Of a stretch of 64,000 nucleotides of DNA, positions 46,833 to 58,094 are shown in pieces (position 1 is the first letter of the stretch; each line of letters starts with the position of its first letter). The translations under genes were made by a program, and so were the position numbers. A model generated the notes under the pieces. That model had not been told where the DNA came from. It searched no databases and saw only the letters and a program-made list of their open reading frames with translations. Source of the stretch: Delphinus delphis (lineage: Eukaryota > Chordata > Mammalia > Artiodactyla > Delphinidae); the NCBI RefSeq assembly GCF_949987515.2, contig NC_082689.1, positions 105,748,957 through 105,812,956 on the forward strand. The letters run 5' to 3'.

Positions 46833-48405
46833 ACTACAGAGGTGACTGTGAGGTCAGTAGAATCAGAGCATCATTATCTTCACTTACTCCCATCTGTCTT
46901 GTTTTTTCTTTCCTGGTAGCAATATATTCTTTCTTTTCCAAAAGGCTTTAGCTTTGTAGACCCACAGTCCTTTTGGAAAATCTTTGGAGCACATATATCA
47001 TATAGATGTGTTTAAATTTTATATTCCTCTTCCCACTGGAAACAAAAGTTCTTTGTGAATACAGGCTTGCTGCTATGAGGTTTGGAGGAGCCCCTGGCAA
47101 CACTTTTATCTGGGGACTGAGTGTTTAAAAAGTATTTCTTTTTATCCAGTTTGACTCTTGAAAGTAATTGTTTCTATTAAAAAAAAAAAAAGAAAACAAA
47201 AAACCTATTTTTTCTTAGTAGTATTACATTATAAAAAAAGCAACTATTTTTTTTCTCTTATTTAATATACTTGGGAAGTTAAGTTTCCAAAACATTTTTC
47301 ATATCTGCTGTGCATGGCACAAGATGTGAAATTCTTTTATTCTGTTATTTATTTGTGCTTGTTTGTGTGTTTAATGTTTATAATCAGCCATGTTTTTGGA
47401 GTATATTAACCCACTACTAAAACTTTAAGGAATTAATACAATGATTGGACTTGAAAAGTCACATCTTAGGGTAGCAGAATCACATACTTCCAAAAAGTAT
47501 TAAGTACTAAAAAAATACTTTGCTTCACTTAAACCGTCTCTTTGCTGTATATTTTACACAGCAAACCTGACCTTGGTTTTGCTAAATATAATAAATGAAA
47601 ACTTTGTGAGAGATTTTAGAAATGCTTTACATGTGATACTTATTGCTAGAACTAAAGTACTCTTATTGAGTCTCAGAAGGCACATACTCAGTTCATAATC
47701 ACCTGTGAACTATATTGCATCTATATTGCAGAGCTGTCATATTTTCTGAAGTTTGAATTGGGCAATGGTCTGATATAAGGATACCATTTGAACCTAAGAC
47801 TACCCCCCCCCCACACACACACACACTCTTGAATATAATCCTGTGGCCCCTGTTACCCGGTTATACACCTTGATGGACAAGTCATCATTTATATCTTTGA
47901 GGAAATTGACAGAACTATCTATCATTTCTCTCTTGTCTCTCCACACATCTATCCACTATTGTACTTTGATGCCCAAACCTGTGTGTACCCCTCTCCTATT
48001 TGTTTTGAGAATTGCTGAGATAACCTCCTTCCCAGGGCCCAGACCCTTATAGGTAATATGTACCTTGTAAGAAGATTCACGTTCTTTGGGGCAGAATCTT
48101 CCCTAAAGTAGTTAGAGACCAAAGGCTTTAGTCTTCCTGTTGGCTAATGGAAATTATTTGTAGCAATGAAATTGAGGCAGTGCTAGTTCGGACAGGACTC
48201 TGTGACTCAGCTTAAGAGCCTGAGCAGGCCTTCCCTGAGCACCTGGCATCTTCAGTGAGGTTAGGCTGTCTGGTCCTTCCTTCAGGGTCACTCCCCATAT
48301 AAGACCCCAAGTCTGATTTTCTGATCAAGCCTTAGGCCAATAGATGTGCAATAAGTCAGTGTTGTATTATCCTCCTGGGACCCACTGATGGACATGTTGG
48401 TTCAC
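46833..48405. other. Unassigned stretch
   Basis: Contains A-runs (47179-47195), a C9 followed by (AC)n at 47803-47826, and a less AT-rich block 48170-48400. No repeat family recognised and no solid exon. Confidence 0.35.
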
Positions 48406-48459
48406 CTTTGTCTCAGCCTTCTGAAGAACCTCTTTCTCCACCTTCAGCATTTCTAAAAC
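48406..48459 (-). CDS. Weak candidate exon, coiled-coil-like
   Basis: On the minus strand 'ttctcacccattcctcgcag' is a fair acceptor, then GTT TTA GAA ATG opens a phase-0 run reading VLEMLKVEKEVLQKAETK, with heptad-like hydrophobics and charged positions. It ends at AAG|GTGAAC, a usable donor, also phase 0. If that donor is ignored the frame continues 12 codons to a stop at 48367-48369. Eighteen codons is too short to be sure. If the exon at 58569 belongs to the same strand's gene, its phase 0 end would be compatible. Confidence 0.22.
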
Positions 48460-48571
48460 CTGCGAGGAATGGGTGAGAATCTCAAAATCTAAGTGCTGTT
48501 TCTAGCCTACCCATCTTCTCCTTCTTCCTCTGGTGAGGAACAGAAGGCAGCATCAGAATAGATGTACATTT

Positions 48572-48922
48572 AAAAAAATAATAATTTATTAATTTATTTT
48601 TGGCTGAGTTGGGTCTTTGTTGCTGTGCGTGGGCTTTCTCTAGTTGCAGTGAGCGGGGGCTACTCTTTGTTGCGGTGCACGGGCTTCTCATTGCGGTGGC
48701 TTCTCTTGTTGCAGAGCATGGACTCTAGGCGCATGGGCTTCAGTAGTTGTGGCACGTGGGCTCAGTAGTTGTGGCTCTCAGGCTCTAGAGTGCAGGATCA
48801 GTAGTTGTGTTGCACGGGCTTATTTGCTCCATGGCATGTGGGATCTTCCCGGACCAGGGCTCGAACCTGTGTCCCCTGCATTGGCAGCCAGATTCTTATC
48901 CACTGCACCACGAGGGAAGCCC
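48572..48922 (-). mobile_element. CHR SINE (long subfamily)
   Basis: Complement copy with AT-rich tail side, 'tggctgagttgggtctttgt', 'ctcagtagttgtggctctca' and head 'ccacgagggaagccc'. The duplication 'tagatgtacattt' at 48559-48571 and 48923-48935 is perfect. Confidence 0.93.
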
Positions 48923-49129
48923 TAGATGTACATTTTTAAATTCTCTATGAGAAAAACACAACTGCTCCAGCTCCACTTCTGTAGATCATGTAGATAGACT
49001 TGGTAAGTATATATATTTCTTGACAAGACTCAATAGATGATCTTGAAAAGAGGAAATATTCTTTACAGTTTTTTTCAATGTTATACATTTTGCGCTTAGT
49101 GACCCCTTGCCTGATAGAGGCACAATTCT

Positions 49130-49400
49130 CTTGTGTCCTTGGTAGATTCATAGACATCCATCAAGACCCATTCCAGATGTTGCCATGTTGGTTTAACTAT
49201 CACTGGTAAAACAGTGTCTCTCCCTCTGTGCTCATACAGCTCTGTGTGCATATATAGCACCTAATTACCAATGCTGTGTTATTATTGGCTTATCTGGCTT
49301 TTCCATCGTCAGAGCCTCAGGAAGGGAATGTCCTCTTCTTTGTGTATCTGGCATACAGTTTTAAGCATGCAGCAAGTGCTAATGAAAGTATGTTAAACAT
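49130..49400 (+). mobile_element. L2 LINE 3' end
   Basis: 'catcaagacccattccagat ... tgtgctcatacagctctgtg ... cagagcctcaggaagggaat ... ctggcatacagttttaagca' follows the L2 3' UTR order (aagacccagctcaaatgtcac ... gtgctcccatagcaccctgtg). Diverged. Confidence 0.65.
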
Positions 49401-49992
49401 AAATGGATATAGCTGCATCCCACTGTTAAACCTCTGACTTCAGTCTCTCCTTCAGTGTGCCAAGGACGAGTCATTTGTCTCAGTCTGAAGGTATTCTGCA
49501 GATGCTTCACGAAGGGTCAAAACCTGTGCTGGGATCAGGAATGTGTGTCCTGATGGAAAAGTCACATTGAAGAAGCCTGGGCTTGGTAAAAAAAAAAAAT
49601 CTCTATTTGTTAAATTGACCCACAGTTGCAGCTCATTTCTCTTATTGAACATATATGTGTATATCTATACAAATATGTATATTTAGATTATAATACCAAT
49701 ATAGTCACATTTTAGCAAAGTTAGACATGTTAAAAAACAACCAAATTCCAACTCCCTAAAATTTTTGCTGTTACTGATTTGAATGTATTTATGTCGTATA
49801 GATATAGACATACATATACATATCAGTGCTTCTGTTTTAAAGTAGTTGGCCTTTTTATTTCATTACACAAATAATGGATGCTCATTGCAAAATATTTATA
49901 AAATGATGAAAATTATATAAAACAAAACACAAATCCCATATACTTAAATCTCTAAAAAAGATTATTACCATTTAGTTTTAATTTTCCTCTAG
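49401..49992. other. Unassigned stretch
   Basis: A minus-strand frame at 49588-49461 preceded by a long pyrimidine tract and 'ccaagcccag' was considered as a terminal exon but not called (see rejected). Otherwise AT-rich. Confidence 0.3.
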
Positions 49993-50355
49993 TTTTTTTT
50001 TTATAAATTTATTTATTTTATTTATTTATTTTTGGCTGCATTGGGTCTTTGTTGCTGTGCGCAGGCTCTCCCTAGCTACAGAGAGAGGGAGCTACTCTTC
50101 GTTGCAGCATGCATGCTTCTCATTGCAGTGGCTTCTCTTGTTGCAGAGCATGGGCTCTAGGCACACAGGCTTCAGTAGTTGCAGCACGTGGGCTCAGTAG
50201 TTGTGGCTCGTCGTCTCTAGAGTGCAGGCTCTGTAGTTGTGGTGCATGGGCTTTGTTGCTCCACGGCGTGTGGGTTCTTCCCGGACCAGGGATCAAACCT
50301 GTGTCCCCTGCATTGGCAGGCAGATCCTTAACCACTGTGCCACTAGGGAAGTCCC
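49993..50355 (-). mobile_element. CHR SINE (long subfamily)
   Basis: Complement copy: 'ttttttttttataaatttat', (atttt)n, 'tggctgcattgggtctttgt', head 'actagggaagtcc'. Duplication 'tttcctctag' at 49983-49992 and 50356-50365. Confidence 0.93.
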
Positions 50356-50519
50356 TTTCCTCTAGACTTTGATCCAGGAAAAATTTTTATACACACACAC
50401 ATTCACTAGAATTTTCTTTGGTCTATGAGTTCAATTCATAAAATAAAACTTAATTGTAATATTGTGACATCTTTGTTGGTTTTGGGGAGAGGAGAATGAT
50501 CTTATATCAGTCATTTAAA

Positions 50520-50945
50520 AAGTATTAGAAGATACTAGATTCCATGTAAATTCTCGATAGATGTAGTTGCTGGAAACCCAGGTAGGTCAAGTGATTGAAG
50601 AACACAATGGGATTGTTGATGATTTGGGATCACTGGGCCAGGGACTAATTGGCAAAATGCTGAAATAGCGATGAAATAGAGTGAACTGTGCAATTCCTCA
50701 GGTCACTGTGATTTACCTCCACCAACAGACTGGGGAGATTGGCCACATTAAAGATATTAATCAGGTTAGTGACCTTGAAAAACCATCCTTCATTACCCTC
50801 TGCTTTGATGCATAGAATACAAGTATGTCTGTGGCAGAACCAATGAAATGCATCTTCAGAAATCTGAGTAAAGATCAGAAAACCCCATGGGTTTAAATTA
50901 AATTGAATGGCTTGAGAATGCTAATGAAGGTTAAACTTTCAGAAG
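50520..50945 (+). pseudogene. Decayed coding-like stretch, identity unknown
   Basis: One plus-strand frame reads like protein for about 140 codons with roughly eight stops and no evident frameshift: LLETQVGQVIEEHNGIVDDL, then VNCAIPQVTVIYLHQQTGEI, then GHIKDINQVSDLEKPSFITL, then NTSMSVAEPMKCIFRNLSKD, then IKLNGLRMLMKVKLSEA. Most stops (TAG, TGA) can come from single transitions at CAG or CGA codons, the usual decay route. No introns are visible inside and no poly-A tail was found, so a processed pseudogene is likely but unproved. I do not recognise the parent. It is not L1, Tigger or retroviral pol as far as I can tell. Confidence 0.45.
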
Positions 50946-52557
50946 CCTAATATAAACCATAGGAAAACCTGAATCTTAAATTTGGATAAGCTGTTGAAGG
51001 CTGGATAGATTTTACAATATTCTTTTTCCTGCTTTTTCTGTCTCCTGTCCGTAAATCTTACAGTTTATCACAAAGTTAAAAAATCTTTAACTGGTTTCAT
51101 TGGCCACGTAACTATTTTCTTTTCTCCATCCACTCCCCATCCTTTGTAACTTTATAATACTTTCTAGAGCCAACCACATTTTCTGTCCCTGGGCCTAGAG
51201 TATTTTCTAACCACTGATGAAATCCTAGTTATTATTTTTAACTTTACTACTACATTTTGATCCAGAAGGGTAACAAAGAGCTTTGATAGATGTTGGTGGA
51301 CACTGAGAAATATGGAGTGTTTCTTTACGTTAGGAGGAAAAGTCTCTGAAAAATCCTCATTTGCTTAAGTACGACTAATTCCATACTATAGAATGTGAGA
51401 TGTTCTTATTCTAACTTAAGTAGAAGTTTTATTTTCTTTTCGTATGTAGAATCAAAAGGATGAATTATCCCTATCCCAAGTAAAAACTGCAGATATTTGA
51501 GGACATATTTTTCTCAGAAATGTTTCTTACTAGGGTAAACATCTCTAATTCATTTAACTTTTCTTATTCTGACATATCGTGAGCACTTTCATTACTGTGT
51601 TACTCTTCCTTGAACATTTTGAATTGGACTATATTTACTTTATGGTGTAGTTCCAGAACAGAATTCAGAATTTCAAGAGTGTGGACAAACAGGCCATTTG
51701 AGAGAGGCTCTTCTCTCATGTCTAGAAATATGTCCTTTAATATAAACTAAAATCGCAATAGCTACAGGTGGACATATTATAGCTATAGAGGTTGAACAAA
51801 TTATTTTCTAGTACAACTAAATATTTTTTATAAAATTTTGGTTTCTCTGGATTCTGTCTCTCCTAGACTCTCATTCTAGAAATATGTATTATAATATGAA
51901 CTAAAAATCACGTTGGTTTTTCGGCGGGCATAGGATACCATTTTGGTATGTTTTATATTTTGTTGACATCTATTATTGAAATATATTACATACACACATC
52001 TTAAACTGGAATTTCTATGGAGCCCATCTCTCCCATTTTTGCTAATAAAGCTGAATTTTGAATGCAGGTGTGATACTTCCTTTTTATCTCTGATAAATAT
52101 TATTTTATTAGATGTGTGTGGTAAGACTACTTACATGAGTCTAGATACTTTAGTATCTATTTAGATTGATGTTTGTTGTCCAATATATTTGATGTTCCAT
52201 ATATGTTAATGCCATTTTCTTCATTTGTTCCATGAATGATAGAACTGAAGTCAGAGAGTTGCCATATATCAATTGACTATAAACCTGTTAGCTATTAACC
52301 CTTCTGGTAATTAATCTACCCAATTCTGGATCTTGAAAAGTATAAATTATCATAAAAGATTTTGGAAAATTCCTTAAAACTGAAAAATATTACATGTAAC
52401 ATCTTATTTCAGGTTAATCAGGTTAAGTGATCTTGTCAAGGATTAATTGTAGTTCATTTGTTCTTCATTTGATCTTTTTCATTGGCCTTTGATGACTGTT
52501 CCAACTTCCAGGTGCCCATATGTTCTCTTTGATATATATATTTTTTTATATCAGTTC
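50946..52557. other. Unassigned stretch
   Basis: AT-rich. 'tctagaaatatgt' with similar following text occurs at 51720 and again at 51875, a faint old local duplication. No exon or repeat family recognised. Confidence 0.35.
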
Positions 52558-52563
52558 TTTGCT

Positions 52564-52570
<7 letters not shown>

Positions 52571-52597
<27 letters not shown>

Positions 52598-52786
52598 GGT
52601 ACGTGGTCCTCTCACTGTTGTGGCCTCTCCCGTTGCGGAGCACAGGCTCCGGACGTGCAGGCTCAGCGGCCATGGCTCAGGGCCCAGCCTCTCCGCGGCA
52701 CGTGAGATCCTCCCGCACCGGGGCACAAACCCACATCCCCTGCATCAGCAGGCAGATGCTCAACCACTGCGCCACCAGGGAGGCCC
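52571..52786 (-). mobile_element. CHR SINE (short subfamily)
   Basis: Complement copy: T run, 'gcggtacgtggtcctctcac', head 'gccaccagggaggcc'. Flanks 'tttgctagatttt' (52558-52570) and 'tttcctaggtttt' (from about 52789) look like a duplication with two changes. Confidence 0.9.
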
Positions 52787-52976
52787 CCTTTCCTAGGTTT
52801 TATACCTTCTAACCTCTTGCTGTTTGAATTCTTTCTCTTGTTTTAGTTTTTTCCTCAGATCTAATATACAGGTTTGTATTTGCAAATTATTTTATAAATC
52901 ATCATCATCACCATTATCATAACATCTGCAGATCTATATACTCCTCCGGTACCATTTTTTTTTGTTTTTGTTTTTA

Positions 52977-53620
52977 AGGTAGGCAATTTTGGAGCAGTTT
53001 TAGGTTTACAGAAACATTGAATGGAAAATACAGAGTTCCCACATATTCCATCTCCCCATTTCCCCTACACAACATCTTGTATTAGTGTAGTATATTTGTT
53101 ACAACTGATGATATGATATCGTATAATATCTGATCTGATATTGTATAATGATAATAATAATGTATCTGACAATTGTATAATATATATGTACCTGATATTA
53201 AATGATATCTGATCTGATATTGTATTATAATAACAATGATATATTGATAATACATTATTATTAGCTAAAGTCCATAGTTTACCCTTTGTGTTGTACATTC
53301 TATGAGATTTGACAAATGTATGACATGTTTCTACCACTGCAGTGTGATATAAACTACTTTTACTACCTTGAAAATCACCTGCGCTCCACCTGTTGATCCC
53401 GCCTTTCCTCCTCTGGACCCCTGGGAAGCTCTGATCTTTTTACTGTCTCCATAGTTTTGCCTTTTCTAGAATTTCATATGGTTGTAATCATAGTATAGAG
53501 CTCTTTCAGAGTGGCTTAGTTCACTTAGAAATATGCGTTTAAGGTTCCTCCATGTCTTTTGTGTCTTGATAGCTCCTTCTAGCATCTCTTCATCTTCTCA
53601 GTTATGAAACTCAATGAATT
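52977..53620 (-). mobile_element. Old L1 3' end, antisense
   Basis: 'ggagcagttttaggtttaca ... agttcccacatattccatct ... tgttgatcccgcctttcctc ... gtggcttagttcacttagaa' is L1M-type 3' text read in antisense. A degenerate AT-rich insertion at 53103-53265 interrupts it. Confidence 0.7.
53103..53265. repeat. Degenerate AT-rich tandem expansion
   Basis: Repeated variants of 'tgatatgatatc', 'tctgatctgatattgtataa' and 'ataataataatgt' within an L1, about 160 bases with no single period. Looks like local slippage growth. Confidence 0.7.
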
Positions 53621-54287
53621 GGTATTCAATAAACTCAATAGCAAGTTTTCTCAAGCATCTGATAATTATATCAGAAGCCCTGTGAGTTCTCTCTCAAAAT
53701 ATCTCTTGAAATAAGTTTACCTTCCTCAATATTCATTCTCTATTTTTTCCATATTTTCTCTTTAGAAAGCAACAAGCCTGCACATATCCTAGGTTTTTTA
53801 AGCCATTCATTTCTATTTGATAATCATATTGGATTAATCTACCTCTCTCTTAGAAAAGCTGTTTAGGAGTTATCAGATGTTGGAGAATCGAGTTTTCCTA
53901 ATAAGCTTTAACTCATTTCCTCTACAAGGGAGGTAGTGCTGTGCTGGGAATAAACAAGGCCAAATGTTCAATCCTGTTGGCAAAACAATTGTTCTTCTCC
54001 CCAGTGCCTGTGGACAGCAGCAGCCAGGCATCAGAGTCTGTGGTTTGTTTAATCAACATGGTAACCAAAAAAGCCTGTCTTCCTGGCTACCAGAAATGAG
54101 AAGTGCACAGAACATGTTTAATTAGAGAACAGGATGTCATTTATGCCATTGGCATTGGTAACTCTCAAAAAGAGACACACCACCTTCTTACAGCATCAGA
54201 TTATAGAAAAACAAGTTACATGAATGGTCTTCTCATGAAATAACATTTAAAAACAACCTTAAAGCTATTCTTTACCATTAATACAAA
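53621..54287. other. Unassigned stretch
   Basis: Contains a less AT-rich block near 54000-54130. No exon or repeat recognised. Confidence 0.35.
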
Positions 54288-54301
54288 AAGAAATAAGTAA
54301 C

Positions 54302-54598
54302 AGGCTTCCCTGGTGGTGCAGTGGTTGAGAATCTGCCTGCCAATGCAGGGGACATGGGTTCAAGCCCTGGTCTGGGAAGATCCCACATGCCGCAGAGCAA
54401 CTGGGCCCATGAGCCACAGCTACTGAGCCTGCACATCTGGAGCCTGTGCTCCACAACGAGAGAGGCCACGACAGGGAGAGGCCCGCGCACCGCAATGAAG
54501 AGTGGCCCCCGCTCGCCTCAACTAGAGAAAGCCCTCGCATAGAAACGAAGACCCAACACAGCCAAAGATAAAAATAAATAAATAATTAAAAAAAAAAA
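54302..54598 (+). mobile_element. CHR SINE, intermediate between long and short types
   Basis: Head 'ggcttccctggtggtgcagt'. The middle is of short type (acatctggagcctgtgctcc, gagagaggccacgacaggga, gaggcccgcgcaccgc), but it then continues with the long-type 3' segment (aatgaagagtggcccccgct ... acccaacacagcc) and an (aaat)n/A tail. Duplication 'aagaaataagtaac' (54288-54301) / 'aagaaagaagtaac' (54599-54612). Confidence 0.93.
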
Positions 54599-54612
54599 AA
54601 GAAAGAAGTAAC

Positions 54613-55330
54613 TACATAAATAAAACCACAAAACAGACAAGGAAGCCAGTCAACAAGTAGCAGTGTTCCTTTGTTTGTGTCTAAATTGGATCAGGTAGCA
54701 ATGACTGAACACAAAGTCTGAAAGGTACCTAGGTGTGTGATATGGGTTGTCTAGTTTAATCCTTAAATAGCATAGGCAACATTGTTAGCATCCCATGACT
54801 TGTGAGGAAGCTGAAGCTCAGAGTTTATCAATTTCTACTTTCTCCTCCTTAAAAAATCTCTACTTTGATCAGATGTTCTTCCTGACTGGCCTGTAAGTAT
54901 GCATTGTGTAGTTCAACTGTTATTTTATCTACACTTACTGAGGAGAATTAACCGTCCTCTAGTAAAAGTTGGGACAAGTTTGCTCTGAGTTAGCTCACAT
55001 TTTTCATTACCTTTATTTACTAGACACCTAATGCTATACAGTTTATTTCACATAATCTCATTATTCATGCTAAAAGGTAGATATGATTAATCTAAATTTT
55101 GTGGATCACATATTTGAGATTCCAAAATTAAATAACCTGACTAGTACTATAGAGGGAGTAAGTGGCCTGAAGAAAGATATAAAACCAAATTCATCTTCTT
55201 CTTAGCCTTTTCACTACCCAGCCCACACCAATGAACTCATATTGCTGAATATCTCATGTATAAATACCATCAAATAATTTCCATTTATGCTAGACTGAAT
55301 AATTTTACTTAGAAGGACATTTTGTAGTTA
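54613..55330. other. Unassigned stretch
   Basis: Weak MIR-like text near 54765-54830 (aacattgttagcatcccatg ... gaagctgaagctcagag). Otherwise nothing recognised. Confidence 0.35.
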
Positions 55331-55338
55331 AATTCTTT

Positions 55339-56047
55339 TTTATTGAAGTATAGTTGATTTATAAATTTATGTTAGTTTCAGGTGTACAGCAAAGTAATTC
55401 AGTTTACATATATATGTATATATATGCATATATATATATTCTTTTTTAGATTTTTTTCCCTTATAGATTATTATAAGATATTGAATATAGTTTTCTGTGC
55501 TCTACAATAGGGCTTTGTTGTTTATCTATTTCGTGTATAGTAGTGTGTATATGTTAATCCCAACCTCCTAATTTATCCCTCCCTTCTCTTCCCCTTTGGT
55601 AACCATAAGTCTGTTCTCTATGTCTGTGAGTCTATTTCTGTTTTGTAAGTAAGTTAATTTCTATCATCGTTTTAGATTTTACATATAAGTGATATTATAT
55701 GATATTTGTCTTTGTCTGGCTTAGTTCATTTAGTATGATAATGTCTAGATCCATCCATGTTGCTGTAAATGGCATTATTTCATTCTTTTTTATGGCTGAA
55801 TAGTATTCCATTGTAGATATACCACATCTTTATCCATTCATCTGTTGATGGACACTTAGGTTGCTTCCATGTCTTGGCTATTGTAAATAGTGCTGCTGTG
55901 AACATTGAAGTTCATGTATGTCTTCAATTTAGAGCTTTCTCCAGATGTATGCCCAGGAGTGGGATTGCTGGATCACATGGTAGCTCTATTTTTAGTTTTT
56001 TAAGGAACCTCCATACTGTTCTCCATAGTGGCTGAACAATGTAATTG
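55339..56047 (-). mobile_element. L1 3' end, antisense, cetartiodactyl type
   Basis: Complement of the same young-type L1 3' end as at 28.1-29.0 kb: 'tgaagtatagttgatttata', 'gtgtacagcaaagtaattca', 'ctgttgatggacacttaggt', 'gtgggattgctggatcacat', ending at 'ccatagtggctgaac'. The short duplication 'aattcttt' flanks it (55331-55338, 56048-56055). 5'-truncated, no inversion. Confidence 0.85.
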
Positions 56048-56055
56048 AATTCTTT

Positions 56056-56230
56056 ATTAGGTATTGGGGCAATTTTTGTGGAGCACCTTGAATTCTGTGC
56101 TAGGCACAGAGGACAGACATATGACAGACAATGCTTGTGTCCCCAAGGAAGCTCACCATCCAGCAGGAAATAGAGACATGGGAACAAACTACGTCAATGA
56201 AGTGGGATAAGGTTTATAATGGATATTTAT
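56056..56230 (+). mobile_element. Ancient interspersed repeat piece
   Basis: 'tggagcaccttgaattctgt ... gctaggcacagaggacagac ... tccccaaggaagctcaccat' matches the attcattcaacaaatattta-type ancient repeat also seen at 19095. It was split by the L1 on its left. Confidence 0.45.
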
Positions 56231-56269
56231 TTGAAAAGTCTGCAGTTTTATTAGGAAAGACTGTGATCA

Positions 56270-56650
56270 TATCAGTTGGGTAAGTTGGGAGTAGCATGCT
56301 TTCCAACGATCTTAGGGACAATAACTTTCTGCTCCCATGCATACTGTCATCACTTGCCATGCTGGATGACTCGGAATATCTTAAATAATTTACCCCAAAG
56401 ATTCATGACTTTTGGAGGAGGGCATCAAAACTACATGACCACCAGGTGGCCCGAAAGCTGGACTCAGGCAGGTGGAGGCTCCCCACCTCCTCCCCTGTCC
56501 TTGGAATATGCATTCTGCTTGCCTTCCTGCTTCTAGAAATTGCTCCAAGAATAAAGTCTTGAGATAGAACAGTGGTGTTGAGATTATCTGGACTTTGGTA
56601 CATGGCTCAACCCCAAAAAGGCCTCCTGTGTATGTGACCAAACCCAGTTA
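56270..56650 (+). mobile_element. Possible LTR remnant
   Basis: GC-balanced block with 'ctagaaattgctccaagaataaagtcttga', a polyadenylation-type signal at 56551-56556 in the setting usual for an LTR R/U5. Ends not fixed and no duplication seen. Confidence 0.3.
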
Positions 56651-57122
56651 AGGCCTCTATACCTCGAAGATATTGTAGTTTCTGCTCCAGATCACAGCAA
56701 TAAAACAAATACTGCAATGAAGTGAGTCACACAAATTTTTTGGTTTCCTAGTGCATATGAAAGTTATGTTTACATTATGCTGTAGTTTATTGTGTGCAAT
56801 AGCATAATAATGTCTAAAAAACAATGTACATGCCTTAATTAAACATTACTTTATTGGTAAAAAATGCTAACCATCACCTGAGACTTCAGCAAGTCATAAT
56901 GTTTTTTGTTGGGCCAGGGTCTTGCCTCAGTGTTGATGGCTGCTGACTGATCAGGGTGATGGTTGCTGAAGGTTGAGGAGGCTGTGACAATTTCTTAAAA
57001 TAAGACAACAGTGAAGTTTGCCACATCCATTGACTCTTCCTTTCATGAATTATTTCTCTGTAGCAAGCAATTTTGTTGATAGCATTTTACCCACAGTAGA
57101 ACTTCTTTCAAAATTGGAGTCA

Positions 57123-57442
57123 GGGACTTCCCTGGTGGTGCAGTGGTTAAGAATCTGCCTGCCACTGCAGGGGATATGGGTTTGAGCCCTGGTCCAGGAA
57201 GATCTTAAATGCCACAGAGCCACTAAGCCCGTGTGCCACAACTACTGAGTTCATGAGCCACAACTACTGAAGCCCGTGCACCTAGAACCCATGCTCTGCC
57301 ACAAGAGAAGCCACCGCAATGAGAAGTCCATGCACCACAACAAAGAGTAGCCCCTGCTCTCCACGACTAGAGATAGCTCGTGCTCAGCAACAAAGACCCA
57401 ACACAGCCAAAAATTAATTAATTAATTTAAAAAGCAGAAAAG
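57123..57442 (+). mobile_element. CHR SINE (long subfamily) in Tigger1
   Basis: 'gggacttccctggtggtgca' to 'aattaattaattt' and an A-rich tail, with the long-type body. The 11-bp duplication 'aattggagtca' is exact at 57112-57122 and 57443-57453. Confidence 0.94.
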
Positions 57443-57614
57443 AATTGGAGTCAATATCTTCAAATCCTGCTGCTTCTTTATCAACTAAGTTTATGTAATA
57501 TTCTAAATCCTTTGTTGTTATTTCAACAATCTTTGCAGCATCTTCACCAGGAGTAGACGCCATCTCAAGGAACCACTTTCTTTGCTCATCCATAAGAAGC
57601 AACTGCTCATCCAT
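57414..57614 (-). pseudogene. Tigger1 transposase C-terminal relic
   Basis: Peptide run [20 protein letters not shown] and [20 protein letters not shown] belongs to the helical C-terminal part of Tigger1 transposase. The DDE core is not in this copy. The last codons read into the adjoining SINE tail. Confidence 0.6.
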
Positions 57615-57726
57615 TAAAATTTATCATGAAATTACAGCAATTCAGTCTCATCTTCAGCCTCCGCTTCTAATTCTACTTCACTTTCTTTTTCCACTACATA
57701 TGCAGTTACTTTCTCTACTGAAGTCT

Positions 57727-58060
57727 GATTTATTTATTTATTTATTTATTTATTTATTTTTGGCTGCATTGGGTCTTCATGGCTTTGCACGGGCTTTCTC
57801 TAGTTGCGGCAAGTGGGGGGGCTACACTTTGTTGTGGTGCACTGGCTTCTCTTGCGGTGGCTTCCCTTGTTGTGGAGCACGGGCTCTAGGCACACACACT
57901 TCAGTAGTTGTGGCTCGCGGGCTCTAGAGTGCAGGCTCAGTAGTTGTGGTGCATGGGCTTAGTTGCTCCGTGGCATGTGGGATTTTCCTGGACCAGGACT
58001 CGAACCTGTGTCCCCTGCATTGGCAGGCAGATTCTTAACCACTGCACCACCAGGGAAGTC
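57727..58060 (-). mobile_element. CHR SINE (long subfamily) in Tigger1, opposite orientation
   Basis: (ttta)n tail side, 'tggctgcattgggtcttcat', 'cttcagtagttgtggctcgc', head 'ccaccagggaagtc'. Duplication 'ctctactgaagtct' (57713-57726) / 'ctccactgaagtct' (58061-58074), one change. Confidence 0.93.
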
Positions 58061-58094
58061 CTCCACTGAAGTCTTAAAGTCCTCAAAGTCATCC

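Larger units (their letters stand above)
56652..58094 (-). mobile_element. Tigger1 DNA transposon, one terminus present, two SINEs inside
   Basis: The left terminus 'tatacctcgaagatattg' corresponds to the Tigger1 end (CAGGCATACCTCGGAGATATTG). The following 'atcacagcaataaaacaaat ... cctgagacttcagcaagtca ... atcaactaagtttatgtaat' fits Tigger1 in order. The transposase coding sense is minus, with C-terminal remnants at 57614-57414 ([20 protein letters not shown]). It ends abruptly near 58094, missing the N-terminal half and other terminus. SINEs at 57123 and 57727 split it. Confidence 0.85.

Noticed and set aside
49452..49652. Minus-strand frame ending ...AEYLQTETNDSSLAH stop, after a pyrimidine tract and 'ccaagcccag'
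   Set aside because: Could be a terminal exon, but there is no polyadenylation signal soon after and the phase does not fit the 58.6-kb candidate directly; evidence too thin.
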